A DNA stretch of 64,000 nucleotides, from NCBI GenBank assembly GCA_000708835.1, contig DF237100.1:18078-82077 (forward strand), read 5' to 3'. The first letter of the stretch is position 1; each line of letters starts with the position of its first letter. The DNA comes from Klebsormidium nitens. Its lineage: Eukaryota > Streptophyta > Klebsormidiophyceae > Klebsormidiales > Klebsormidiaceae. The translations under genes were made by a program, and so were the position numbers. Positions 23,524 to 33,900 of the stretch are shown one piece after another. The notes beneath the pieces were generated by a model, which did no database searches, had not been told where the DNA came from, and was given only the letters and a program-made list of their open reading frames with translations.

Positions 23524-24737
23524 GCGTAAGAGGTGAGAGCTTGAGGGCATGAGAGGAGATTGCCGAGGCATGTATAGGAGGGGAGGATATGGTGGGCTGA
23601 ACGACGGTCCTCGAGGGAGGCGGGATGATTTACAATGGATTGAAAATGCAATATGTCAGAAATTTGGTGGAGCTGGCGTGTAACACAGCTGGCCTGCCTA
23701 TATCTTTGATAGAAGCCCGAGCTCGTTACCGAAGAATTCCAAACACGAGCAGGTTAAGAACAAAGCTGTGCTGTGCATGAATTCGTACTAATTTGGGGAA
23801 CGTCCAATCAACCAACTTCGAAGGTCCTCACTCCCATTAGATTCTACTTTCGAGCAGACGAGAATTGTCTGATAGTGCCGCCCAAATCCTGCGTCTGCAT
23901 GCGCAGGGCTCTCGATTACTGCAGCCTATCACTGAATGAAGGAACTGACGTCAACGTCTGAAGGAGGTCCTTTATTCACTGAAGGAACTGCCATCTGATA
24001 CAGGTTACCACGACTCTTTCAGTTGTCAGTCGACGCCTTCGCAAAATTAGAACCCCACTTATGCGCATCACACATATGTAAAGCGCTCTCGAGCAAGTTG
24101 CTTTGAGCGACTCGCTAATAACCAGCCGCCGCCATAAGAACGCTCACTGGATAGATTGCCACATATGAATGATAATACTTGCGGTAAGTGCGAGAATATG
24201 CACACGTCCGTATGAGCGGTGCAGGCACTTCACATCTTCGGTAAGGGCGCACGCCTATGCCTTACACAAGGTTTACAACACAGACCAGCTGTCAGATAGC
24301 ATGCCTAAAACCACGGTTGCACGATACGAAGCGATCAGTTTCGAAAGACTGGTGCAGGCGTTGCTGCGCTGGCCGAAGGACTTTATAATCATGATGAAGC
24401 AGCACCCAGTATGTTGGTGAGAGGTCGATTTGGTGGCTAAAGCACGACAATATTGGTAAGGGTGCTGAGACAGCTTGTAAGAGCCTCAGTGCTAGCAAAG
24501 AATCTTATCTACAGAGTGCTATGCGTGCAATTTATATTGCGCGAGACCCAGTACTTAAGCTGATCTATACAAGAAGAATGAAAGAGGAAACGGAGAGGTC
24601 AGTTCCATCGTATGAACCCGCCTCTCTGCTCTGCCAAACTGACCCATAGTACTGCCCTGCCCAACGCAATGTCGTATCATCGAGGCGTTCGATCTCGCTC
24701 AGTAGCTTTCTATTCCGCAACGCGCTAGCTCTGTCTC
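23524..24737. other. Convergent intergenic region
   Basis: Lies between the 3' ends of the F-box-like gene and the membrane-protein gene. Nothing was recognised beyond probable 3' untranslated sequence. Confidence 0.5.
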
Positions 24738-26999
24738 TTACTCAACCGAGGCATAATGCAGCTGCTCCACGTGCCTCTCGTGCTTCTCATGAACCGGCCC
24801 CTTCAACCACAATCTCGACAGCTGAGCCGCGACGGGAATCTCCTCAAGCTGCTCCTTTGACGCAGACCTGTTCTCGTGGACTTGGGCACCCTTCACAGCC
24901 TGATGCGACCGGTCATCAACCTCCGACTCCTCCGCCCTCCACTGCCACTGGTACCACGGCCATTTCTGGCCGTCGGATGCCTCCTCGTTCCTCTGCTTCC
25001 CACCGTTGGATTGCTTCTGCACCTTCACCTGGTCGCCCTTCTTCTCCGCACCCGCCGCGTGCTTTTGTACACTCCCCTTCTGGGCGCCCACGTCATGTCC
25101 TTTTTCCGCGCTGCCAGCTGTCTTTTTCCCCTCCTCCTCCTTGTGGGCGCTTCTCCAGTCCCCCCGGAGCAGCTGCCCGCCGATGCCCTGCAGGCCGCCA
25201 CGTGGCAGCAGCAGCTTCCTTGGCCGGTCGTCGCCGTCATCCCAGGGGTTGCGGGCCCGGTCCTTTGCCACGCTCCTTTCCCGGCCGCTCGACAGCTGGC
25301 GCTCTTTCAACGCGGTCAGGTCCTCTTTCCGGGGCTTCCACAGGAACTCAAACAGCCCGGCGGAGCTCACTTTGCGCGCCTCGTCTGCCAGCTCCGTCTC
25401 TAGCTCCCCGTCCTCTCCGACCGCAGCAGTCTGGTCACCATTCTCCGACTCCCCCTCTTCAACCTTTTTTGGCGCCCAGCCCCCTTCCTCTCCGAGCCAC
25501 GTTGGGATCTGTCCGTTCTCTGCCCCGTTTCCAGACTGACCGCCAGCTGTCGTGGCCACTTTGTCCACATTCTGCACAGCGTTTGACGCGAATGACGCCG
25601 CCACCTCTTCTGCGCTCCCAATAGCACCGTCGCTTTCCGAGTTGCGCTCGCCCCCCCACAGCCCTGCTGACCTCACCCGCCCCTCCACGCGGCCACGGGC
25701 AACTGAACCCGGCTTTCTCGTCATGCGAATGACCTGGCCATTGAATCCAGGCTTGCTCTGTGTATCGACAGCTGTACTGCTCAGCCCATTGACAGCTGTC
25801 TTGCTCGTGACTTCACTGACTTGTGCCTCAAAGAAGGTCGGGTAGTCGTCTCCATACTGCTGATGCTGTGGGTCTGGCTGAAGCCATCCGTCGGTGTTCC
25901 ACTTCAGCCCCTGCAGAATGGACCCAGAGATTTAGACCTTTGCCGTAATGAACTCAGATCTGCAAGGGATCAGTTGTATTTTGACGGCTGTCAGTAGACA
26001 CCTGTAACCAGATTGAACTTCGTTTTGCCGAAGTCCAGAGGGCACTTCCAGCAGGGTGGGCTAGATGGAACGCCTGGCAGTTGCAGGATTCTGTCGTGGT
26101 GGGCGCGGCCCTTCAGGGCAAAATGGTACAACCAGTACTTCAAAATTGGTCGTCATCCTGAAAAGTGACAGCTGTTGCCACGTGGTACATGCCCCCAAGA
26201 ACCAGGGTTTGAAGTTACAACTCTGCTGGACAGCTTGACAGCTGTAACTATCTTTTCTCAAGCTTTCACAGCTGTTTCAACACAGGTCCTACCATGCACA
26301 AAGGCATTGTTGAGAAAAAGGCATCCAGTGATAGAAGGACTATTTGATTTCAAGGATCTTGCACTCAATCCTTGGGTTGAAACGAGTCTGATGGGCCATC
26401 TCGATGCCCCTTAGAAGCCCGAACTATACTGAAGTGCGTATGCAGCAGCTTTTTGAGATTGGCACCGATCATACATCCCAAACCTCCTCAAATCAACCAC
26501 CATTCCCAGTAGTCTCAGGAAGAGCCACAAATTTTAATGGCACTTGTTTTGCTGCAATTTCAACGCTGTTTGTCCCTACTTTTCGTAAGCAGTCCAAATT
26601 TGCTTGGTGGGTCTCCTGAAGGCTGAACCGACACCTGTGCAACGTGCAATCACCTCTTTGCGTTCCTGTATTGGCATGCAAAGCAGCAACGCCCGGAGCA
26701 CTAGGAAAGAGGTAAGGCTGGCTCACCGCAGTTTTGCCAAGTGCGACCGAGGCCGCTGCCTCATGCTTGCCGGCACCTGTCGGGACAGCATTCCACAGGT
26801 GGGATGCAACAAAGCCGGTGAAGGAGAAAAGAACAACAGCAGCAAACCCCAATGCTAGAGGACTCAGGCGCGCGTTGTTCTGGAGGTGGTACAAGTCGCC
26901 CTTTGAACTTTTGCGCTTCCACTTGGCCACTTTTGCAGCCGCGCTGCTGGAGCCTGGACTAGCGCCTCGCCAGCTTGGCGCCATGAGATTCGTGCGCAT
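24738..26999 (-). CDS. Unrecognised single-span membrane protein with a long charged tail
   Basis: Two exons on the minus strand: 26999-26727 and 25910-24738, in phase 0, about 481 residues. The start is either the ATG at 26999 or the one at 26984. The N-terminal ~45 residues are basic (KWKRKSSKGD), followed by one hydrophobic span (LALGFAAVVLFSFTGFVA, about residues 50-70), so a type II, N-in topology is expected. Exon 2 begins GLKWNTDGWLQPD and then becomes very rich in Glu, Lys, Gly and Gln, with predicted disorder and no enzyme motif. A Trp-rich patch (WPWYQWQWRAEE) lies near residue 410. No family was recognised. The protein could be a plant-lineage Golgi or plasma-membrane protein. The frames on the opposite strand over exon 2 are shadows of its GC-rich composition. 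Confidence 0.6.
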
Positions 27000-27903
27000 C
27001 AAATTTACTCTCTTGGTGTGGCTTGCAAACACGGAGACTGTGTGCTATGCCAAGCTGGAGGAGCGTAATGGTGGGCAGAACTGGTCAAAGCCCGGCTGCG
27101 CTCCTAGTTTCTTCCAATGAATCTTGATTGCTCAAGCGCCAATGCTGAAGAGGATCGAGCAAATGCTGCGCCTTTCCACTACGAGAGAGCTGCAATAGAC
27201 TTGCTTTTGCTGCTGTTGTGATGTCACCAGAGTTTCTTCTCTCTCTCTCCGCGCAATGCCGCATGCACGAAGGGGGGCTCGAGGATGCTGGATTCATGAG
27301 GAAGATCTGGGTTAGACCTTCTATCGCACAAGCCCACAGGGCTGTTTCAAAATGCGGAAAGACGGCAGCGGACGAAAAGTACGCTCAGCACTGCCTTCAT
27401 GTAGGTTGCATGCAGGCTGTTGCATCTGATGCTCCCTACACGAGTTCTGTAGCTCAAGAGTACATATTACAGGTACAATAGGCAGGCACGTTCGAACCTA
27501 CAGGCCAGCAGACAGAACAGCAGCCCAAAAATGCATGCACGTTCGCCGACGCAAAGATACTTTCATGGCCGTACGATATCAATCAAAATTCTGATCGTAC
27601 GGTTATCCGGTCGGTGCGCTTCGGCACACTGCCATGTGCAGCAGGCTGCTGGGGTTCGGCCGTCCAAACCCTTCCTTATGAACGAGAATTCCTCTGCGGC
27701 CGCGGGTCGCCGCGGCGGCCAAGATGTTATTTTTTTTTTTGACACTCATATTCAAGCGCTATATCCTTTCACTCTTTCTGCCGCCGAAGCGTCATACTCT
27801 AGTGTCAGAATATAGATGCGCAAAATAAAGAAAATTATACGATATTGTGAGGCTCTCTCTGGGCCTCATGTCAGTTTACGACGACGTTTCTGCGGCCGCC
27901 GTG
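27000..27903. other. Intergenic region with a palindrome and GC-rich NotI-type blocks
   Basis: No gene is supported. It holds a hairpin with 9-bp arms (27569-27577 and 27594-27602, CCGTACGAT/ATCGTACGG). It also holds GCGGCCGC-containing blocks near 27697 and 27892 and a T-tract near 27728. The two GC-rich blocks lie just beyond the 3' end of the OTU-like remnant and may mark the edge of an inserted element. Confidence 0.45.
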
Positions 27904-28752
27904 TCAAAGTGTTCCAGTGTTGCATCCATCTGGCGCGAGGCGTTTGAGGATGCCTTTGTCTCTGTCCGAGAGCACAATGCATAATGTTCTTCTGCTCGAA
28001 CTCATAAAAGTGGTTGCTTGCTTTTCGATTGGGAAAGCTCTAATTTGATCATTTGGGTTACCAATAAAAACACGACGTTTTTTCCTTTTACATGCATTAA
28101 GGTTGCTTGTTGATGGAAGACGTTTCTTGCAAATCTTAGATATAGTATTTTCGATTGGAGGTGCTTGTTCTTGACTTGGAATTTGGATAAGACTACGTTC
28201 GGTCATTTGTTGTGCAGCAAGCTCGTGCGTTCGTGACACATTAATATCACGATGACCTGGATAGATAAGAGCTTCGTAATGATTGCCATTACAATGAACG
28301 ATATGTATCATATTTGCTGATTGATTCGTTTGCGTATTGTAATTTATAATGTCCATCGGTCTTCTTGTTTCCAGCTTCCATATTACAATCGGAAGTTGAA
28401 GCAGTTCCGCTATGACATTAATCTCAAGTTGAGTGCCCCATATACCATCTTGGCTCATATAATTAATGTAAGCTTCAGCGTTCGGAAATATTGGAACGGG
28501 ATCAACATTTTGCACGTCTGGAGCATCTGGGCGATCAGGTTTATGGCAGAAGTTTGCATATAATGAATAATGAATTGATCTGGCATGCAGTCTGAGTACT
28601 GCCCCACGTTTGCAAAGGCGCTGCGTCAAGTTGCGAGCCAGAATGCACAACAAAGAGCCGGAGGAAGGAAACCTTAGTGGTTCCGCAATCAAGCTTGGGC
28701 TCAGGGCAAGGGGCAAGGGCCACTGGGACTGGCCTAGCTTCTTATTGAACAT
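27904..28752 (-). pseudogene. AT-rich OTU-like cysteine protease domain remnant
   Basis: Open frame of up to 282 codons. The convincing part is about 28560-27960. It reads YINYMSQDGIWGTQLEIN, then LPIVIWK, then HIVHCNGNHYEAL, the order seen in the second half of OTU deubiquitinase domains, including the C-terminal catalytic His (NHYEAL). A basic KRKKRR signal follows. The N-terminal part with the catalytic Cys (DGxC block) is absent, so the domain is incomplete and probably inactive. No start context supports the upstream ATG at 28752, and residues before ~YANFCHKPDRP look non-coding. The base composition is clearly more AT-rich than neighbouring genes. OTU domains are common in Helitrons, other large transposons and large DNA viruses, so a mobile-element origin is plausible. 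No second element gene is visible. Confidence 0.5.
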
Positions 28753-28904
28753 GTTACGAAGGACACGGCGTTTAGTGTCTTGGGCCAGCTGTGGCCTCCT
28801 ACCTGGCTCTCAAAGGCACAAAGTTGACCGGCGTTCAAAAGGTCACCGTCTCTGCACCCAGTGCTGAAGCAGGGCGCTGCAAGGACGAGGTTGCAGCGTG
28901 GCAG

Positions 28905-29576
28905 ATGGATGAGGATGAGTGTACTTCACTATCTTCTGGGGATGAATTTTATGCAAGCACGGGGGGTTCTCAAGAGGGGCCAGAGCTGATTGGACCACAG
29001 GAAGCTGTCGAGAGTGAAAGACCTGCTCCAGGTGACCAAGATTTAGACTCTCCTCAAGAATCAGAGTCCTCAGGGGGCAACAGTAGCAGCAGTGCGCAAG
29101 ATTGGTGGCCCCAGTCCAGTGCAGGGAGCGGCCAAGCCGGTTCAGAAGAGTCGGGGGAGCATTCCCCAGGCCACAAAGAAAACTCTCTGCCTAAAAAGAA
29201 GCCGATGCGGTTAATTGGCGAGGGGGACGGTGTGGAGGGGCCTCCAGATGCGACGCTGCCAATACTCAGCCGGAACTATTGGCTCAACATTCTCTACATC
29301 ATACCTGAGCAGCTCGCTGAAGCTCTGGAGAACAAGAAGAGCAAGACGGAGATTCTTGACGTGCAGATTGGTGTTCTTGCCTGGATACCTTCTTTAGAGG
29401 TCTGGAAGCAATTGTCGTCTAGCGGAGAGTCTGTTGTCATGGAATCGTTTTTGCTGGACGAAGATACGTTGAAAAGCGGGGACAAGGCTCACTTGGTGAG
29501 CAGTGCCCTCCGCCCAAGACACATCGTATGGGTAAAGCAGAGGAAAGACCTGGTAATATTTTTGCTGGATATTTAG
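28905..29576 (+). CDS. Unrecognised protein with an acidic, low-complexity N-terminal half
   Basis: Frame of about 223 residues from the ATG at 28905; an open frame extends upstream to 28791 without an ATG. The N-terminal ~115 residues are rich in Ser, Glu, Gly and Gln (SESSGGNSSSSAQDWW) and are probably disordered. The C-terminal ~100 residues look folded, with alternating hydrophobic and charged stretches (RNYWLNILYIIPEQLAEAL, then LDVQIGVLAWIPSLEVWKQL, then RPRHIVWVKQ). No family was recognised. It may be the terminal exon of a longer gene, since CAG acceptors precede the ATG, but no confident upstream exon was found. Composition resembles neighbouring genes, which supports it being real. 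Confidence 0.45.
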   Translation: MDEDECTSLSSGDEFYASTGGSQEGPELIGPQEAVESERPAPGDQDLDSPQESESSGGNSSSSAQDWWPQSSAGSGQAGSEESGEHSPGHKENSLPKKKPMRLIGEGDGVEGPPDATLPILSRNYWLNILYIIPEQLAEALENKKSKTEILDVQIGVLAWIPSLEVWKQLSSSGESVVMESFLLDEDTLKSGDKAHLVSSALRPRHIVWVKQRKDLVIFLLDI

Positions 29577-30915
29577 TACTACTACGACTAGAATCCGTCA
29601 CAATCATTACCCACATGAGAGAATCAGAGATCTTTGGTTGAGAATCAAAGCATTGCGGAGCTGAGTAGGAGCGGGACGGCAGCTTGCTATGTCTGCAAAG
29701 GAATCAAGCTGATTGTAGCTTCCTTGAGTCAATTGTGAACTCTGCACATGCTGCGATGTTCCTGTATGTGCCCGTGCCGGCTGCCCTTGCGACTGTAGGA
29801 CTATAGCGAGTTGGGTTCGAAGTCTTGTTCTTACGCCGCAAGTACCAGAACCTGGGTGGCAGCTAGGCACTGCGCAGTGAAGCCTGATCTTTCCGGGAGC
29901 TTGAGCCGGCACATTCTCATAAGCCCTGACTCGCTTGACCTTCGAACCTACCTGCTAGGACCCATCCCTTCGATCCTGTATACAGCCAGGTTAGCCAGGT
30001 CCCTACAGTCTTTGCATATTCTTCTTCTTGAGCTGGCCTCCTCATTCGCAAAATCGTTTCTCGCCCCCTCGTTTCCATGCCATGTTGAGCGGGGGGCATG
30101 TGACCTTACATCGAAGGTGACAGAGACCAATCTCGTTCTTTTTTCAGTCCTTGTTAATAATTTGCGGCGGCCATGAGAGGTGTTTGCGTGGTGAGAATTT
30201 TGACTTGGTCTCTTGCCATGGTGCTAGTGCGATACTTTTTGGTCTTGCCAGTGCTCATGCCGTTTTCATTATTTGCATATAGATCCAATTTTTTGTATGA
30301 TGCTTATTTGTCAGCGTGATCCTTGGTGCAACTGCGGGGTTCTGCCTCGAGCTCCTCTTGTGACTATATTGCATTGATCATGGGTGGGCCTCATGCGTGA
30401 TGCTGTTGCGACATGTTGAATCATTATGTGTTGGCCAGATATTGTGGTGCTCAACGATATACAAGCGAATTGAAGGGCCCACGCCCACGCCCGTTTGTAA
30501 GCGCTGTAATTAGTTTAGTAGCATGGTTAGTAGTAGGCTTCGGGAACTCCATGGCCCCGCGCCATAGGGTGTGCATCTAGCTTTAAACTCAAATCGCCAT
30601 AGTCTCGGCGCACAGTAAGTAATCTAATTCTTGCAGGGTTATGCGCAAAGCCATCCTGCATGCGCAAGTTTGACTGATCATGACATGTATCCAGCATTAA
30701 TTACTTTCAACGTCACTGCTCAATGTTGAATGATATGCGAGCGATCTGATGACGTCAAATTAAGGCTGAGGCCAACAATAATGGAGTATTTGAACTTGCA
30801 ACAAATCCTTGGCAAGGGCGAGCCGGATACGTGAATGAACTTAAGTTCAATTTCTCACAACGAATTGCTAGATGTGACATGGTCTCTGATATCTGACTGC
30901 GGAACTCGCCAGATA
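29577..30915. other. Convergent intergenic region
   Basis: Lies between the small acidic gene (+) and the 3' end of the GTPase gene (-). Nothing was recognised. An open frame at 29811-30176 has no coding signature. Confidence 0.5.
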
Positions 30916-33900
30916 TTAATCAGCGTTTTGTAACTGCTTGAAGTAGTCCTGATACAATCCTGCAAGACAAAGCCCAAATTCAGTTGCGGCCTTCTTTTCT
31001 GTCGCGCGAACAACAATGATAATAAAGCACCCGTAACGACCGATCCAGCCACATCAACGTGCAGAGGAACGAATGCTACAAGAGATGGCTCGAGGCACCT
31101 ATTTGGGTTGCCTGGCAAACAGCCCTCTGCTCTTATGCAAGAACAAGCTTCCTTTGGTGGGTGACCCTCACCGTCTCTGATTTTAAGAATCCCCTCGGCG
31201 TACTGCTTGTACATATCCAGCTGCTTCAAGTCCCGCTTGGAAAACACCGGCGTGGCCCGCCAAACCAACTGCAAGAACAGGATTCAAAAACTATGAGCAC
31301 AATGTATGAAAAGATAATGTCAATTTACGAGACTTTTATTGATATGAAGGACAAATTCACTGACATATTGAATCCTGTAGTTAACAACTATGCTCGACAG
31401 GAGATCATATAGATAATACTTATGACACCTTGTAGAAGTTTACGATTTTAATTTAACTCGAAATATCGTTGCCCATTTTGGTGGCTGACGATGCTCCGTT
31501 CACTACAACCATGGGTACTTACATCCTTGTGAGGTTAAAGTGTTAGCATACCACCGACGGCACGTCGACCATCTGTGTAGTGTACCAGTAGTACGAAGAT
31601 ACACTATACCGTCTTCATGATCGTTGGTAATAACGTTGAGAAAGTTGTAAAGAACCTGATTCGATCACTACGGGGTCACACATTACATTAAAATTGTCAA
31701 ATGACACGTTTGGAGCAAACGAGTCCGAAAGCCAAAACAAAATGTAAAGGGTCGCGAAGAAGCGAGAGCTTTCAGAAAGGTGCAAGTGGTGCTCCAATGA
31801 CACGGCTATGGAGAGACGCATCCGGTCGACCTTCACAAATACCTTTTTGCAATCACCGGCAGATCCGACCAGGACCTTTCTCGCGCTTTCAACCAAACAG
31901 ACTTTTGTGCAGTAACCATGAGGGAAGCACAAGCCGAGAAAGCAGCATCGCATTGGAAAGCGCGATGAGGGCTAAGAACAGCTGAGTAACCGCTGCCCAA
32001 AGCGGCAACTTAATGGCCTTCGTCAATGCAGACTCGCTTTATGGACTATGAAGGCTCGCAGCTCTACTATTCTGAACCACAGCTTGCAATCGCCTAAGCC
32101 ACAACAGAGATAATTTTCTTGGCATGAGGGTCGGTGATTGGGCTGTCTTCGACGAGTAAAAATCTTGTTTCACGGCGCCTTTTAACTAGCAGGCACTTCG
32201 TCGCATGCCGCGAGAGACACTCCAGCTTCTCCATTCCCTGAGGCAACAAAGTAATCTCACCTTTCCCAACACTACCAGTACAAGGTACGCTACGAGCAGG
32301 CCCCCCGCCAGCCACGCAAAGTCGTTCAATGGTGGAGCTTCTAGCCGCGTCCCATCGACCTTCCGCAGGCCGAGTGGGTTCCGGAAGACCTCTAGGTGTT
32401 CTGGGTACTTTTCTCTGCAAGCCCAAGAGGCAGGATTAAGTGGCGACGACCGGGATGTTTCTGACTGATGCAAACGCTGCAACAAAGCAAACCTTTCGCG
32501 AAGCAAGTCGCTGTGGAAGCTCGGCGAACCCGTCTATATTTCACACGCACACTCTTATCCGGGACGTGTTAGCATCCGTCCCTTAACAACCAGAGTTAGG
32601 ACCAATTGGCGACCTACTTGTAACTTTCGCAACGGCCTAGTCTGCAGTGCTTCAAAGACAAGCATAGACGAAACCACCTCGGAAGAAGACTTTAAAATGA
32701 GTAGAGAAAATATTAATGGAGCGATGACTCACAGAACGGAATCAACGAGGTCCCCTAGGGGCCCCACTGTGGCCAGTAGCTGGCGGAGAGAAACTAGAAT
32801 GAGGAGGAAAAGGACGAGCCACGAGGCCAGCAGGAGGAGCAACCCTGCAAGAAGGAAAAGAACAAGGTTTAAGCCAGAAAATCGGATTCGCGATTTAGAT
32901 TGAAACGGTCGCAGAAAGACCCGGGGGAGTGCCAGCGGGCTCAAGTTTTCGAGGGCATCACAGGCAAGTAGTGAAAGGATTCGGTAACTAGCTGAGAGAG
33001 ACGGCAGAAAGAGACAGCAGAACGTCAACGGAAAAAGCCAGTCGCGCTGACGAACGGGTTGCTGAGATAGCAAACAAGAATCTAGGCTCATCAGATTTCC
33101 CTCACCGTTCGTGCGTCTCGTGCTGTTGGTCTTTCTCCGCCGTTGATCTTCCATTTGCACCCTGCACAGGAGAAGGGATCACAGTATGAGCAAAGGTCTC
33201 TTGGAGGAGTCACAAACTTTGAGGTCCCTTAGAAACAGCCACGACAAGACAACCCCAGTAGTCGGAATCAAAGCAGAGTTAGCAATTGGCATCACCAGCA
33301 GAAACACGGGTATCAGGCATCCCGACTTTTTCAACACTCCTCAGGCACAGCGCTCTTTGGAGATCCAGGATGTTACAGAACGAGAAGGACAGGTCACAAG
33401 TCGCCTCACTCTGCTACTCTCTTCTGGATGGTCTGGCAGTCGGTCTTGACGGACACCAAATTCTTCTGGACCGTCAGCCGGATCGCCTGCAAATTCAGAA
33501 AAAGCGGCGCATTGAGAATTTTCTCGAGCGATACTGTGCGGCAACAAGCAAGCGGTACAAAAGCAATCCTGTGCATGATGGCAGTTTGAGTCGGGAGCAG
33601 TACAAGGTATGCAGCCCGCATGTGCGAGGGTCGGATGAAGTCGACGGTGAGTCGCGCAAGGTGATCCGAATTTTGCTCGATTGACATGCTCGGGGGTCTG
33701 GTGGAAGGGCTGAGGAGAAGGATCTTAGCAACCAAGAAGGCCGAGCGCCAGGACATTGCAGGCGTACCAGAGTGTGCATGCCCTTTCTGTGGGCACCCAG
33801 AGAACAAAGGATCCGTCCATCCTTGAGAAGTCTATGTTCCTTGCTTCAAGTTTCAGTCGACCTCGACTTCTGACGAAGGATCTCCAAACGGTTCCGTTCG

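Noticed and set aside
24857-25624. Open frame of 255 codons on the plus strand, Pro/Ser-rich
   Set aside because: Antisense of exon 2 of the membrane-protein gene; composition is explained by the Gly/Glu/Lys-rich sense frame.
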